DNA of 64,000 nucleotides. Origin: Proteus columbae. Lineage in GTDB: Bacteria > Pseudomonadota > Gammaproteobacteria > Enterobacterales > Enterobacteriaceae. Below, piece after piece: positions 26,665 to 34,933 of the stretch (positions are counted from its first letter, which is position 1; the number at the start of each line of letters is the position of its first letter). The notes beneath the pieces are model-generated. The model was not told the DNA's origin and ran no database searches. It saw only the letters and a list, made by a program, of their open reading frames with translations. Where the stretch lies: assembly GCF_002777965.1 (NCBI RefSeq), contig NZ_NGVR01000019.1:6654-70653 (forward strand), given 5' to 3'. Both the position numbers and the translations under genes were made by a program.

Positions 26665-26693
26665 ATGTTACCCGTAACTGTTACGGGTAACAT
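26665..26693. promoter_or_regulatory. GntR operator upstream of gntK
   Basis: A perfect inverted repeat of 14-base arms, ATGTTACCCGTAAC and GTTACGGGTAACAT, with one central base. Each arm resembles the E. coli GntR operator (ATGTTACCSGTAACAT), so this may be two overlapping sites. It lies 40 bases before the gntK ATG, where binding would block gntK-gntU transcription until gluconate is present. Confidence 0.88.
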
Positions 26694-26842
26694 ATCCGAA
26701 GTGGGAAGGTAAATACAACAACGAAGATCAACTAAGGAGTGAAAATGTGAAGCGACTCTCAAATGAAAGTAAGATGATCTACAAACTGACAACAAAATAT
26801 CGAATAAGTAACTCAAGATTGCCTTATTAAGGCGCAATAAAA

Positions 26843-26874
26843 AACCCTACTGTTAATCATATAACAATAGGGTT
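26843..26874 (-). terminator. Terminator after gntR
   Basis: A 13-bp stem (AACCCTACTGTTA against TAACAATAGGGTT, one mismatch) with a 6-base loop. On the minus strand it is followed by TTTTATT. It separates gntR from the gntK promoter. Confidence 0.8.
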
Positions 26875-26914
26875 AGATAAAAATAAATTTAAATATAATC
26901 AACTAGTTAATTGG

Positions 26915-27910
26915 TTATATGCTTTCACCAGTAATAATGCGAAAACCCACATCAATCACTTGTCCTCGCGCAATTTTGCCTTTCATTCGTTTAAGCAATA
27001 AATCAGCCGCTTGTTGCCCCATTTCATCACGAGGGGTAAAGATACTCGCCAGACGAGGTGTCATCACTTGTCCAACATCATGTCCGTGGAAGCCCGATAT
27101 CGCAATATCCTCTGGCACAGAAATACCTAAACGTTGACACTCAAAAACAGCACCAATTGCAATATCATCATTGGTGCAATAAAGTCCGTCTAAATCAGGA
27201 TATTGCTTACGTGCAGCATGTAATAATTCAGCCCCTAATGAATAAGATGAGCTTTTTGGCGTCATCACATTACCAACAGGTAAACCCGCATTTTGCATTG
27301 CTTTCTCATAACCGTTTAAACGCATTAAGGTTCGTTCATCCTGTCTTGCGCCAAGGTAAATAACGCGTTTACATCCACGTTTGATCATCTCATTGACCAT
27401 CTGTTTTGAAGCATCAACGTTATCTAACCCCACCGCAGAATCAAAACAAGGCGAAACGCTATCCATGATTTCCACCACTGGAATACCCGCGGTTTCTAAC
27501 ATTTTCATCGTCTTTGGTGTATGCGTTCTTTCAGCAAGAATAAGCCCATCAATATTATAAGAGAGTAATGAAAGCAGGCGCTCTTCTTCTTTTTCAGCAC
27601 GATATCCATAGTGCGCTAACATGGTTTGATAACCATATTTATCGGTCACTGACTCAATACCGCGAATAACTTCGGCAAAAACTTGGTTAGTTAAAGAAGG
27701 TAGTAATACCCCAATCGCATGACTGGTCGAATTAGATAAAATATCAGGAGCGCGATTAGGAATATAATTAAGGCTCTCTAATTCACGCGCAATTTTTTCT
27801 CGTAAAGCTTCAGAGACTTGTTCAGGGTTACGCAAAAAACGACTCACAGTCATTTTGGTAACACCAACTCGCGAAGCTACATCCTGTAATGAGGGGCGTT
27901 TTTTCTTCAT
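26915..27910 (-). CDS. gntR: LacI-family gluconate repressor GntR
   Basis: A 331-residue LacI/GalR-family repressor, the same length as E. coli GntR and nearly identical to it in the DNA-binding head (KKKRPSLQDVASRVGVTKMT, SRFLRNPEQVS) and in PNRAPDILSN, GVLLPSLTNQVFAEV and ISGFHGHDVGQVM. The start is placed at the ATG at 27910, giving the usual MKKKRP N-terminus; a TTG four codons upstream is ignored. Gluconate releases it from operators such as 26665-26693. It is transcribed on its own in the same direction as gntK-gntU. Confidence 0.95.
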   Translation of the reverse strand: MKKKRPSLQDVASRVGVTKMTVSRFLRNPEQVSEALREKIARELESLNYIPNRAPDILSNSTSHAIGVLLPSLTNQVFAEVIRGIESVTDKYGYQTMLAHYGYRAEKEEERLLSLLSYNIDGLILAERTHTPKTMKMLETAGIPVVEIMDSVSPCFDSAVGLDNVDASKQMVNEMIKRGCKRVIYLGARQDERTLMRLNGYEKAMQNAGLPVGNVMTPKSSSYSLGAELLHAARKQYPDLDGLYCTNDDIAIGAVFECQRLGISVPEDIAISGFHGHDVGQVMTPRLASIFTPRDEMGQQAADLLLKRMKGKIARGQVIDVGFRIITGESI

Positions 27911-28083
27911 TTTATATCGCAACTATCCAAAAACACTCGTATTAATACGCGCTTTAATTTTCCAAGAACGCTGATTATAGCCCTAGGTTATACACTATTT
28001 CGAATAAAGTTTTTCAGATGTGTGCTTAGATTTGATTTTGACTGATGATCCCTTGACTTAAGCCAAAGGAAATATAGTATTCT

Positions 28084-28109
28084 TCGCTATATAATAAATG
28101 AAACAACGA
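28084..28109. promoter_or_regulatory. Weak ModE-like box before the binding-protein gene
   Basis: A left half-site TCGCTATATA identical to that at 32845, then 6 bases, then a degenerate right half GAAACAACGA that keeps only the outer AACGA of the ModE consensus. It lies 32 bases before the ATG at 28142. It would be unconvincing alone and gains weight from the much better copy before the TonB receptor. Confidence 0.45.
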
Positions 28110-28141
28110 TACCAATATAAAACAATAAACAGTGTGAACTT

Positions 28142-29173
28142 ATGGCGATCCGTAGACGACAATTTCTAACTTACCTCACAACCATTGCGACATTATCAGC
28201 ACTTCCACATTCTGTAAGAGCCGCAATAACCTCACGTATTGCAGCACAATTTGGTCATGTTCCGGCATCAACCGCTATCCATCGCGTGATAAGTGCAGGG
28301 CCGCCTACTGATCAATTGTTACTCGCATTAGCGCCTGAAAAATTATTGGGGTTTTCCTCACTTAATTTAGAAAAAAGCCCTTTATTTTCAGATGAACTAC
28401 GCAAATTACCTCGTTTAGGACGCTTATCAGGGCGAGGAAGCACACTCTCTTTAGAAGCTTTACTGACGTTAGAGCCCGATATCATTATTGATAGTGGCAA
28501 TGTGGATGAAACTTATCGTTCATTAGCGAAACGTGTTTCGGATCAAACTGGTGTACCTTATGTGCTAATTGATGGCACATTAAAAGATAGCCCAGCTCAG
28601 TTACGTCAAACAGGGGCTTTATTAGGTGTTGCAGAAAGAGCTGAAACATTAGCACTCATTGCAGAGCAATATCTGAGTGATGCTGCCTTGTTTGCTTCTA
28701 CACAAAAAACAAGCCCTCGTTTTTACCTTGCTCGTGGTGCGAAAGGGTTACAAACGGGTGCAAGAAGCTCTATCCATACTGAAGCAATTGAAACATTAGG
28801 CTTTGAAAATGTGGTAGATATTCCTAATTTCACGGGATTAACAGATGTTTCACCAGAACAACTGTTAATGTGGGATCCTGAAATTATCATCACACAAGAT
28901 GAAAATGCCTATCAGCAAATTATGCAAGACTCTGTATGGAAAAGCATCCAAGCTGTTAAAAACAACAAAGTATTACTGTTTAAAGGCTTACCATTTGGTT
29001 GGTTAGATGGTCCTCCGGGTATCAACCGTTTAATGGGGATGCGTCGTTTACAGAGCCATTTTGACGCCCGAATAGAAAAACAAGCCGCCCAAGATCTACA
29101 AAATTACTTTGCTCATTTTTACCATACGCAATTAAGTGCTGAACAATGTCAGCAATTGCTGGGGTATTCATGA
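28142..29173 (+). CDS. Periplasmic metal/chelate-binding protein of a FecCD-type ABC importer
   Basis: A 343-residue cluster-III (FhuD/BtuF-type) binding protein. The N-terminus AIRRRQFLTYLTTIATLSAL carries a twin-arginine-like signal, so Tat export of a folded protein is possible. The mature part has the two-lobe pattern with LTLEPDIIIDSG and LLMWDPEIIITQ on each side. It would bring the ligand to the permease encoded next (ATGA overlap). Family members carry ferric siderophores, cobalamin, haem or, in the Haemophilus MolA case, molybdate and tungstate. The downstream modD and the ModE-like boxes favour a molybdenum- or tungsten-type ligand here. Confidence 0.85.
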   Translation: MAIRRRQFLTYLTTIATLSALPHSVRAAITSRIAAQFGHVPASTAIHRVISAGPPTDQLLLALAPEKLLGFSSLNLEKSPLFSDELRKLPRLGRLSGRGSTLSLEALLTLEPDIIIDSGNVDETYRSLAKRVSDQTGVPYVLIDGTLKDSPAQLRQTGALLGVAERAETLALIAEQYLSDAALFASTQKTSPRFYLARGAKGLQTGARSSIHTEAIETLGFENVVDIPNFTGLTDVSPEQLLMWDPEIIITQDENAYQQIMQDSVWKSIQAVKNNKVLLFKGLPFGWLDGPPGINRLMGMRRLQSHFDARIEKQAAQDLQNYFAHFYHTQLSAEQCQQLLGYS

Positions 29174-30168
29174 GTCAATCAGTACGCATCACGCTTTTAT
29201 TTGCGGTATTTTCCATCGTTGCGTTAATTGCAATCACTAGTGGTAAGTATTCACTTACTGCTAATGAACTGTGGACACTGGTAAGTAATAAATTAACGGG
29301 CAATATAGAGTATAGCCGTACTGAAACCGTCTTTTGGCAAATAAGATTTCCTCGTGTTCTGGCGGCTATCTTAATTGGTGGCGGGCTTGCGATTGCGGGT
29401 GCTGCTTATCAAGGAATGTTCCGTAATCCTTTGGTATCACCTGATATTCTTGGGGTTTCATCAGGTGCTGGAGTGGGCGCGGTTTTAGGTATTTTCCTTG
29501 GGCAATCAATGTTGTCTATTCAACTATTTGCCTTTGCAGGCGGTTTGGCAACGGTTGCCTTAGTCTACTTTATTGCAAGGCTTGCTAAACAACACGATCC
29601 TGTCCTTTCGCTTGTATTGGTTGGTATTGCGATTAGTGCGTTATGTGGCTCCGCGATCTCATTAATGAAAATTCTCGCTGATCCTTATACGCAATTACCA
29701 TCAATCACCTTTTGGCTTTTAGGCGGGCTTTCAACTATTACAGCTTCTGATTTATTGTCTGTGGCGCCATTAATGCTTCTCGGCTTTATTCCGCTGATTT
29801 TACTACGTTGGCGTATGAACATTCTGAGCCTCTCTGATGAAGAAGCGAGAGCCTTAGGTTTAAATGTTGAAGTCACACGATTGGTCTTTATTTTGTCAGC
29901 CACATTGATAACCGCAAGTGCTGTTTCTATTGCAGGCATTATTGGTTGGCTCGGCTTAATTGTTCCCCATATTGCAAGATTGTTAGTGGGCGCTAACTTC
30001 AGTCAACAACTACCTGTTTCCTTACTTGTGGGAGCTATTATGTTGTTAATTACGGACACATTAGCTCGTACAATTGCCAATATTGAACTCCCATTAGGTA
30101 TTTTAACCTCTGCGATTGGTGCACCTTTCTTCCTGATGTTATTACTTAGAACAAGGAAAAGCCCATGA
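29170..30168 (+). CDS. FecCD-family ABC importer permease
   Basis: A 332-residue permease with about ten membrane segments and FecCD/BtuC signatures: IRFPRVLAAILIGGGLAIAG, FRNPLVSPDILGVSSGAGVG and GIIGWLGLIVPHIARLLVG. The ATG at 29170 overlaps the upstream stop and has GGGG just before it, so it is preferred over an ATG 24 bases earlier. It overlaps the ATPase gene by 4 bases. It should form a homodimer with two copies of the downstream ATPase to move the ligand across the inner membrane. The relation to MolB-type permeases is suggested by context, not by any residue I can name. Confidence 0.9.
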   Translation: MSQSVRITLLFAVFSIVALIAITSGKYSLTANELWTLVSNKLTGNIEYSRTETVFWQIRFPRVLAAILIGGGLAIAGAAYQGMFRNPLVSPDILGVSSGAGVGAVLGIFLGQSMLSIQLFAFAGGLATVALVYFIARLAKQHDPVLSLVLVGIAISALCGSAISLMKILADPYTQLPSITFWLLGGLSTITASDLLSVAPLMLLGFIPLILLRWRMNILSLSDEEARALGLNVEVTRLVFILSATLITASAVSIAGIIGWLGLIVPHIARLLVGANFSQQLPVSLLVGAIMLLITDTLARTIANIELPLGILTSAIGAPFFLMLLLRTRKSP

Positions 30169-30959
30169 TCATCGCCAACGCAAAGCATCTCGCCATTGGC
30201 TATAAAGGCAAAATCTTAATTAAAGATCTCTCATTCCACATTGAACAAGGGCAAATCATTTGCTTATTAGGTGCCAATGGCTGTGGAAAAACCACACTGA
30301 TGCGAACGCTGTTAGGGCTAATACCTTGTATCGATGGTGAGATTAATATTGCAGGTAAAACACTAAGTGAGTGGTCACCAACTGAGTTGGCAAAAGTAGT
30401 GGCTTATGTACCTCAAGCCACACACATTCCCTTTTCTTTCAATGTGATTGATATGGTGGTGATGGGTCGAGGTGCGCATTTATCTTTTTTCTCTATGCCC
30501 AGCACTCAAGATAAAACAATGGCGATGGAAACCTTAGAAATGCTCTCGCTTTCTCATCTTGCTCATCGAACCTTTGATACCTTAAGTGGCGGTGAAAAAC
30601 AGATGGTCTTGATTGCTCGTGCTTTAGTGCAGCAACCCCAATTACTGATTATGGATGAACCCGCAGCCAGCCTTGATTTTGGTAATCAAATTAAACTGCT
30701 TACCCAAGTTAAGGCATTAAAAGCGTTGGGGATCAGTGTTTTTATGTCAACACACCATCCACAACATGCCGCTTCATTGGCTGATGATGTTATTTTGCTC
30801 ACACCACATACTCACGTTTTGCAAGATAGACCAGACATTTTGCTCACACCCGATAATTTAGCGCACCTTTATGGTGTAAAACCCACAGATATTCAGGCGC
30901 ATTTTCACGCCTACTCTGATAATAAAAATGACCATAGGCAAGAATATGAACACAATTGA
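30165..30959 (+). CDS. ABC importer ATPase
   Basis: A 264-residue ATP-binding subunit. Walker A is GANGCGKTTLM (residues 37-47), the signature is LSGGEKQMVLIARAL, Walker B is LLIMDEPAASLD, and the switch His lies in MSTHHPQHA. AYVPQATHIPFSFNVIDMV is the Q-loop region typical of iron-chelate/cobalamin importers (FepC/BtuD-like). It powers the preceding FecCD permease. Both ends overlap neighbouring genes, so the five genes from 28142 to 32615 form one tightly coupled operon. Confidence 0.92.
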   Translation: MIIANAKHLAIGYKGKILIKDLSFHIEQGQIICLLGANGCGKTTLMRTLLGLIPCIDGEINIAGKTLSEWSPTELAKVVAYVPQATHIPFSFNVIDMVVMGRGAHLSFFSMPSTQDKTMAMETLEMLSLSHLAHRTFDTLSGGEKQMVLIARALVQQPQLLIMDEPAASLDFGNQIKLLTQVKALKALGISVFMSTHHPQHAASLADDVILLTPHTHVLQDRPDILLTPDNLAHLYGVKPTDIQAHFHAYSDNKNDHRQEYEHN

Positions 30960-31770
30960 AACCACGGATTTTGCTGAACTTTATAAAAACCACATGGTAC
31001 AGGCTGAAAGAACCAAAAAAGAGCCTGAACATTGGGATAAACGCGCTGAAAAAATGGCTGAAACCTGTGCCAATCCTAACGATCCTTATTTAATCAAGTT
31101 TCGTGAAATGATGGATTTTACGGGTGCTGAAACGCTGTTAGATGTGGGTTGTGGCCCTGGATCTATCAGCATTCATGTTGCGGATAAATTCAAGAAAACC
31201 ATCGGTATTGATTACAGTACAGGTATGCTCGCTGTGGCTAAACGTAGAGCAGAACAAGCAGGCATCAATCACGCCGACTTTATTACTTGCTCATGGGAAG
31301 ATAGCTGGGATGCACTTCCTCGTTGTGATATTGCGGTCGCTTCACGCTCAACCTTAGTGATGGATTTAAAAGCTGCGTTAATCAAACTTAATCGCCAAGC
31401 GAAATTACGTGTCTATACTACCCACACCGTATCCCCAACTTTTGTTGATCAACGCATTATTCGCTTACTGGGTCGAGATGTTCCTACGCTACCAACCTAC
31501 ATTTATGCAGTAAATATGCTTAACCAAATGGGCATTCACCCTAAAGTGGATTATATCCGTAGCCGTAATTGCCAAAGTAATTTCAATAGCCTTGAGCAAT
31601 TTATCGAAGGTATTAACTTCTCCGTAGGACCTTTAAGTGAAGATGAAATAACTCGTTTAACGAACTACTATCATGACAGCATTAAAAACGGTGTTTCACT
31701 GATTTCGCCTACGCGTGATTGGGCGATGGTTTCTTGGGACGTCGTACCAGAAAGCGAGTTAACGCTATGA
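30946..31770 (+). CDS. SAM-dependent methyltransferase in the metal-uptake operon
   Basis: A 274-residue class I methyltransferase. Motif I is LLDVGCGPGSISIHVA (about residues 64-79), followed by GIDYSTGMLAVAKRRAEQ (motif II). The C-terminal half has no domain I recognise. The ATG at 30946 is preferred and overlaps the ATPase gene; an ATG at 30928 would add six residues. It is coupled to both neighbours (ATGA with modD). The substrate is unknown. Its steady place between importer and modD suggests it modifies the imported ligand or chelator, or a cofactor made from it. No cysteine cluster or radical-SAM motif is present. Confidence 0.75.
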   Translation: MNTIETTDFAELYKNHMVQAERTKKEPEHWDKRAEKMAETCANPNDPYLIKFREMMDFTGAETLLDVGCGPGSISIHVADKFKKTIGIDYSTGMLAVAKRRAEQAGINHADFITCSWEDSWDALPRCDIAVASRSTLVMDLKAALIKLNRQAKLRVYTTHTVSPTFVDQRIIRLLGRDVPTLPTYIYAVNMLNQMGIHPKVDYIRSRNCQSNFNSLEQFIEGINFSVGPLSEDEITRLTNYYHDSIKNGVSLISPTRDWAMVSWDVVPESELTL

Positions 31771-32615
31771 TTTATTACCCTGACGCCTTTCTTGATAATT
31801 TATTGATGGAAGATATTCAGTATGGTGATTTAACCAGTCGCGCTCTGAATATAAGTGATCAATTAGGTACAATGACATTTACACGCCGTCAAGCTGGCTG
31901 TGTCAGTGGGATCACACTAGGTTGCCGTTTATTAGAAAAATTAGGATTAGTAGTAACAGCACATCGGCAAGACGGTGATTTTGCTGATGCTAGTGATTGT
32001 TTAATCACCGCCGAAGGCCGTGCTGATGCACTGCATCAAGGCTGGAAAGTGGTGCAAAATGTGCTTGAGTGGAGTTGTGGTGTCAGTGATTATATGGCAA
32101 AAATGCTGGAAATTTATCACCGCTATCAACCTCAAGGGCAAATTGCCTGTACCCGTAAAAACATTCCTAATACCAAGTTACTGGCAACACAAGCCGTACT
32201 TGCTGGCGGGGGTGTTATCCATCGACAAGGTTGTTCTGAAACAATTTTACTCTTCGCTAATCATCGTCGATTTTTATCAGAGCCAGATAATTGGGCACAA
32301 CACGTTAAACAGTTACGCCAAGCGGCACCTGAAAAATGTATCGTGGTAGAAGCAGATGATATTGAGCAAGCAAGGGAAGCGTTAAAAGCCCAGCCGGATA
32401 TCTTACAGCTTGATAAATTCTCTGTTGAAGATATTGCTCTGCTTCAACATGAAACACCTCAAATTGCGCCTCATTGCCACCTTTCTTTGGCGGGTGGGAT
32501 TAACCTAAACACCATTGAAAAATACGCACAGACAGGTATTCGTCTAATGGTGACGTCTGCGCCTTATTATGCACCACCGACAGATATTAAAGTTCGTCTT
32601 TACCCAAAAGATTAA
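31767..32615 (+). CDS. modD: ModD (quinolinate phosphoribosyltransferase-like, molybdenum-associated)
   Basis: A 282-residue member of the nicotinate-nucleotide pyrophosphorylase fold, ModD branch: LLMEDIQYGDLTSRAL at the N-terminus, CTRKNIPNTKLLATQAVLAG (the QPRTase-like CTRKT block, with N for T), and VEADDIEQAREAL and QLDKFS near the barrel end. ModD genes are found beside molybdate transporters; the reaction is not established. It is not a NadC, because no NAD genes are near and the arginine pattern differs. The ATG at 31767 overlaps the methyltransferase stop. It is the last gene of the operon and the main clue that the transporter handles a molybdenum- or tungsten-type ligand. Confidence 0.85.
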   Translation: MIYYPDAFLDNLLMEDIQYGDLTSRALNISDQLGTMTFTRRQAGCVSGITLGCRLLEKLGLVVTAHRQDGDFADASDCLITAEGRADALHQGWKVVQNVLEWSCGVSDYMAKMLEIYHRYQPQGQIACTRKNIPNTKLLATQAVLAGGGVIHRQGCSETILLFANHRRFLSEPDNWAQHVKQLRQAAPEKCIVVEADDIEQAREALKAQPDILQLDKFSVEDIALLQHETPQIAPHCHLSLAGGINLNTIEKYAQTGIRLMVTSAPYYAPPTDIKVRLYPKD

Positions 32616-32793
32616 ATAAAAATAAAACTTATCAACAAGTGAGTATTTACCTATTTAATCAACAATAAACAAAGACAACATAAGCGAAAAATAAGGAAAG
32701 TAATTAACAAGGAAAGGGTTGCTGTAGCATAGAGGAATATCTTTGCTGTGCTTCTCTTATTTTCATTATGTTGCTTTGTTTTATAACAAAACC

Positions 32794-32818
32794 GAGTGCT
32801 AACATATTGTCAGCACTC
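32794..32818 (+). terminator. Possible weak terminator after modD
   Basis: A stem of GAGTGCT and AGCACTC extended by two more pairs past one mismatch, with a 5-base loop and a weak T-rich tail (ACTTTATTC). It lies just before the ModE-like box and would separate the operon from the receptor gene. Confidence 0.5.
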
Positions 32819-32844
32819 ACTTTATTCATTTATTTTTACGCACT

Positions 32845-32870
32845 TCGCTATATAAAAAATTATATAATGA
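32845..32870. promoter_or_regulatory. ModE-like box before the TonB-dependent receptor
   Basis: Two halves, TCGCTATATA and TATATAATGA, spaced by six bases. This equals the core TATAT-N7-TATAT, matching the ModE consensus TATAT-N7-TAYAT with the outer TCG and near-CGA flanks. It lies 18 bases before the receptor ATG, so ModE bound to molybdate would block the promoter. No modE gene is in the window. Confidence 0.72.
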
Positions 32871-32888
32871 TTGCAAATTGAGATTGGA

Positions 32889-34838
32889 ATGATGAAATTA
32901 AAACCTCTATGCTACTGTTTATCTGTTGCTCTACTACCAAGTATTGCTATTGCAGATACAACCTATGGACAATCAATGCCTGATTTATTAACCGTTTGGA
33001 GTAGCCCAATTGCGGCAAACCCTGATGTGTTAACGCAAGAACAAATGCTTGAACAAAACAAAGTCAATGCTGCACAAGCTATCGCAACATTACCTGGTGT
33101 TGTGATGCAAAAATCAGGTAACCGTAATGAATACACCATTAAAGTTCGTGGTTTTGATAGTCGACAAGTGCCTGTCTTCTTCGATGGTATTCCAACGTAT
33201 GTGCCGTATGATGGAAACTTAGACTTAGCGCGCTTTACTACTAACGATTTAGCTAGTATTGAAGTCAACAAAGGTTATACCTCATTACTGCAAGGCCCTA
33301 ACTTAATGGGGGGGGCAATTAATATCACTACAGCAACCCCGAAAAAACCCTTAGAAGGCAGTATCGCTTATTCTCAAGGTTTTGCTCGTGGTGCTGATTA
33401 TGCACATAACATGAGCGCCCGTTTAGGTGCTCGCAATGATTTAGGCTTTATTCAAATCAGTGGTAGCCAATTAAAACAACGCTTTACACCAATCCCTGGT
33501 GCTGATGAAAATAATCAAGCTGCGGGTACTCATGGACGCCGTGATAATTCAGCCACTGATGATAAACGAGGCATGATCAAAGTAGGTTGGACACCACGCG
33601 CTTCTGACGAATATACCCTAACTTATGTAAAACAAGATGGTGAAAAAAATAGCCCACCATCAACATTAGGTAAGGGTAAATTTAAATATTGGGCATGGCC
33701 GGATTACAACAAAGAGAGCTATTACTATAGCGGTGTAACACAAATCACAGACGGTATTAATCTACAAAGCCGTGCATACCACGATAAGTTTGAAAATACC
33801 CTCTATATGTATCCGAAAAAAGGTGGCACCCCTGATTATAGCCACTATGACGATTACAGCACAGGCGCTGCATTACAGCTAGGTATTGATACTCGTGAAA
33901 GTGACCTACTCTCTTTTGCTGCACATTGGAAAGATGATGTTCACCGCTCACAAAAAGAGAAAGGTGGCGATTGGATGCGTTATAAAGACAGAACATGGTC
34001 TTTAGCCACTGAATACCAATGGGTTGTCACCAATGATCTCGATTTAGTTGGCGCAATTAGCTATGACTGGCGTGACAGTGTTGATACGGATAAAGGTGCT
34101 GATGATAACAAACAAACGGCCTTTAACTGGGAAATGATGGCTAAATATTCTTTAGCCAATGATGATGCAGTCCGCTTCTCTGTGTCTGATCGTAGTCGCT
34201 TCCCAACGCAAAAAGAGCGTTACACCACTGAAAAACCGAAAGATGGCTCAAAAGGGATTATCAATCCCGATTTAGATCCTGAACGTGCATTATCGTTCGA
34301 CTTAACCTATGAAGGACACATTACTGATAAATGGGGTTACCAAACCAGCATTTACTATAACCGTGTTAGTGATGCAATTATGGCGCACACAGTTTATCGT
34401 AATGGTAACGCCTTCTTCCAAAACCAAAACAGCGGACGTGTTGACTATGTGGGTCTTGATTTAGGCACTAAAGGCAACGTCACAGATTGGTTAGAACTTG
34501 GCGTAAACTACAGCTATATCCATAGCGATCCGAAACAAATCGAACATATTGAAGGCTTACCAAAACATAAAGCCTATATGTGGATGACCTTTATTCCAGT
34601 AGAACACGCCCGTTTTACTATTATGGAAGAAGTACAAAGTTGGACATATAACCGTATTGATGAAAATGACAAACTGGCAGGCTATGCAAAAACTGATCTT
34701 CGTTTAGATTACGACTTTGGTTATGGTATTTCTGCTAATGCCTCTGTTAATAACGTATTTGATAAATCTTACGAATATACTCAAGGCTATATGGAAGATG
34801 GTCGTAATTATTGGTTAGGTGTTGAATATAAATTCTAA
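32889..34838 (+). CDS. TonB-dependent outer-membrane receptor, probable metal-chelate uptake
   Basis: A 649-residue receptor with a signal peptide (cleavage after IAIA, about residue 22), a TonB-box-like DLLTVWSSP, a plug domain (ATLPGVVMQKSG, RGFDSRQVPVFFDGIP, LLQGPNLMGGAINIT) and a 22-strand barrel ending YWLGVEYKF. It brings a scarce ligand across the outer membrane using TonB energy. The ATG at 32889 or 32892 is chosen because GGA/GAG precedes it; an upstream TTG at 32871 would fall on the regulator box. It has its own promoter with a ModE-like box, and its likely partner is the FecCD importer operon just upstream. The ligand is inferred, not shown. Confidence 0.88.
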   Translation: MMKLKPLCYCLSVALLPSIAIADTTYGQSMPDLLTVWSSPIAANPDVLTQEQMLEQNKVNAAQAIATLPGVVMQKSGNRNEYTIKVRGFDSRQVPVFFDGIPTYVPYDGNLDLARFTTNDLASIEVNKGYTSLLQGPNLMGGAINITTATPKKPLEGSIAYSQGFARGADYAHNMSARLGARNDLGFIQISGSQLKQRFTPIPGADENNQAAGTHGRRDNSATDDKRGMIKVGWTPRASDEYTLTYVKQDGEKNSPPSTLGKGKFKYWAWPDYNKESYYYSGVTQITDGINLQSRAYHDKFENTLYMYPKKGGTPDYSHYDDYSTGAALQLGIDTRESDLLSFAAHWKDDVHRSQKEKGGDWMRYKDRTWSLATEYQWVVTNDLDLVGAISYDWRDSVDTDKGADDNKQTAFNWEMMAKYSLANDDAVRFSVSDRSRFPTQKERYTTEKPKDGSKGIINPDLDPERALSFDLTYEGHITDKWGYQTSIYYNRVSDAIMAHTVYRNGNAFFQNQNSGRVDYVGLDLGTKGNVTDWLELGVNYSYIHSDPKQIEHIEGLPKHKAYMWMTFIPVEHARFTIMEEVQSWTYNRIDENDKLAGYAKTDLRLDYDFGYGISANASVNNVFDKSYEYTQGYMEDGRNYWLGVEYKF

Positions 34839-34863
34839 TCAAGTTTATTAATTTATAAAATAA

Positions 34864-34894
34864 AAGCGCTATTATTACATTAATAACAGCGCTT
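34864..34894. terminator. Bidirectional terminator between the receptor and the T3SS tip genes
   Basis: A 14-bp stem (AAGCGCTATTATTA against TAATAACAGCGCTT, one mismatch), loop CAT, with a T-run on the plus side and an A-run on the other, suiting convergent genes. It marks one edge of the type III secretion locus. Confidence 0.85.
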
Positions 34895-34933
34895 ATTTTT
34901 TATTATCCATATATCGCTATTTCATTTTAAAAA

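Noticed and set aside
28010-28141. Fur box before the FecCD importer operon
   Set aside because: Importer and TonB receptor types often are iron-regulated, so I looked for a GATAATGATAATCATTATC-like site here and before the receptor. None was seen; ModE-like boxes were found instead.
30928-30946. Earlier ATG for the methyltransferase
   Set aside because: It would add six residues without a better ribosome site. The ATG at 30946 gives a more natural start, though this is not certain.
31719-31766. Upstream extension of modD
   Set aside because: The longer frame overlaps the methyltransferase gene by 50 bases. The ATG at 31767 gives the ATGA overlap seen throughout the operon and the expected ModD N-terminus.
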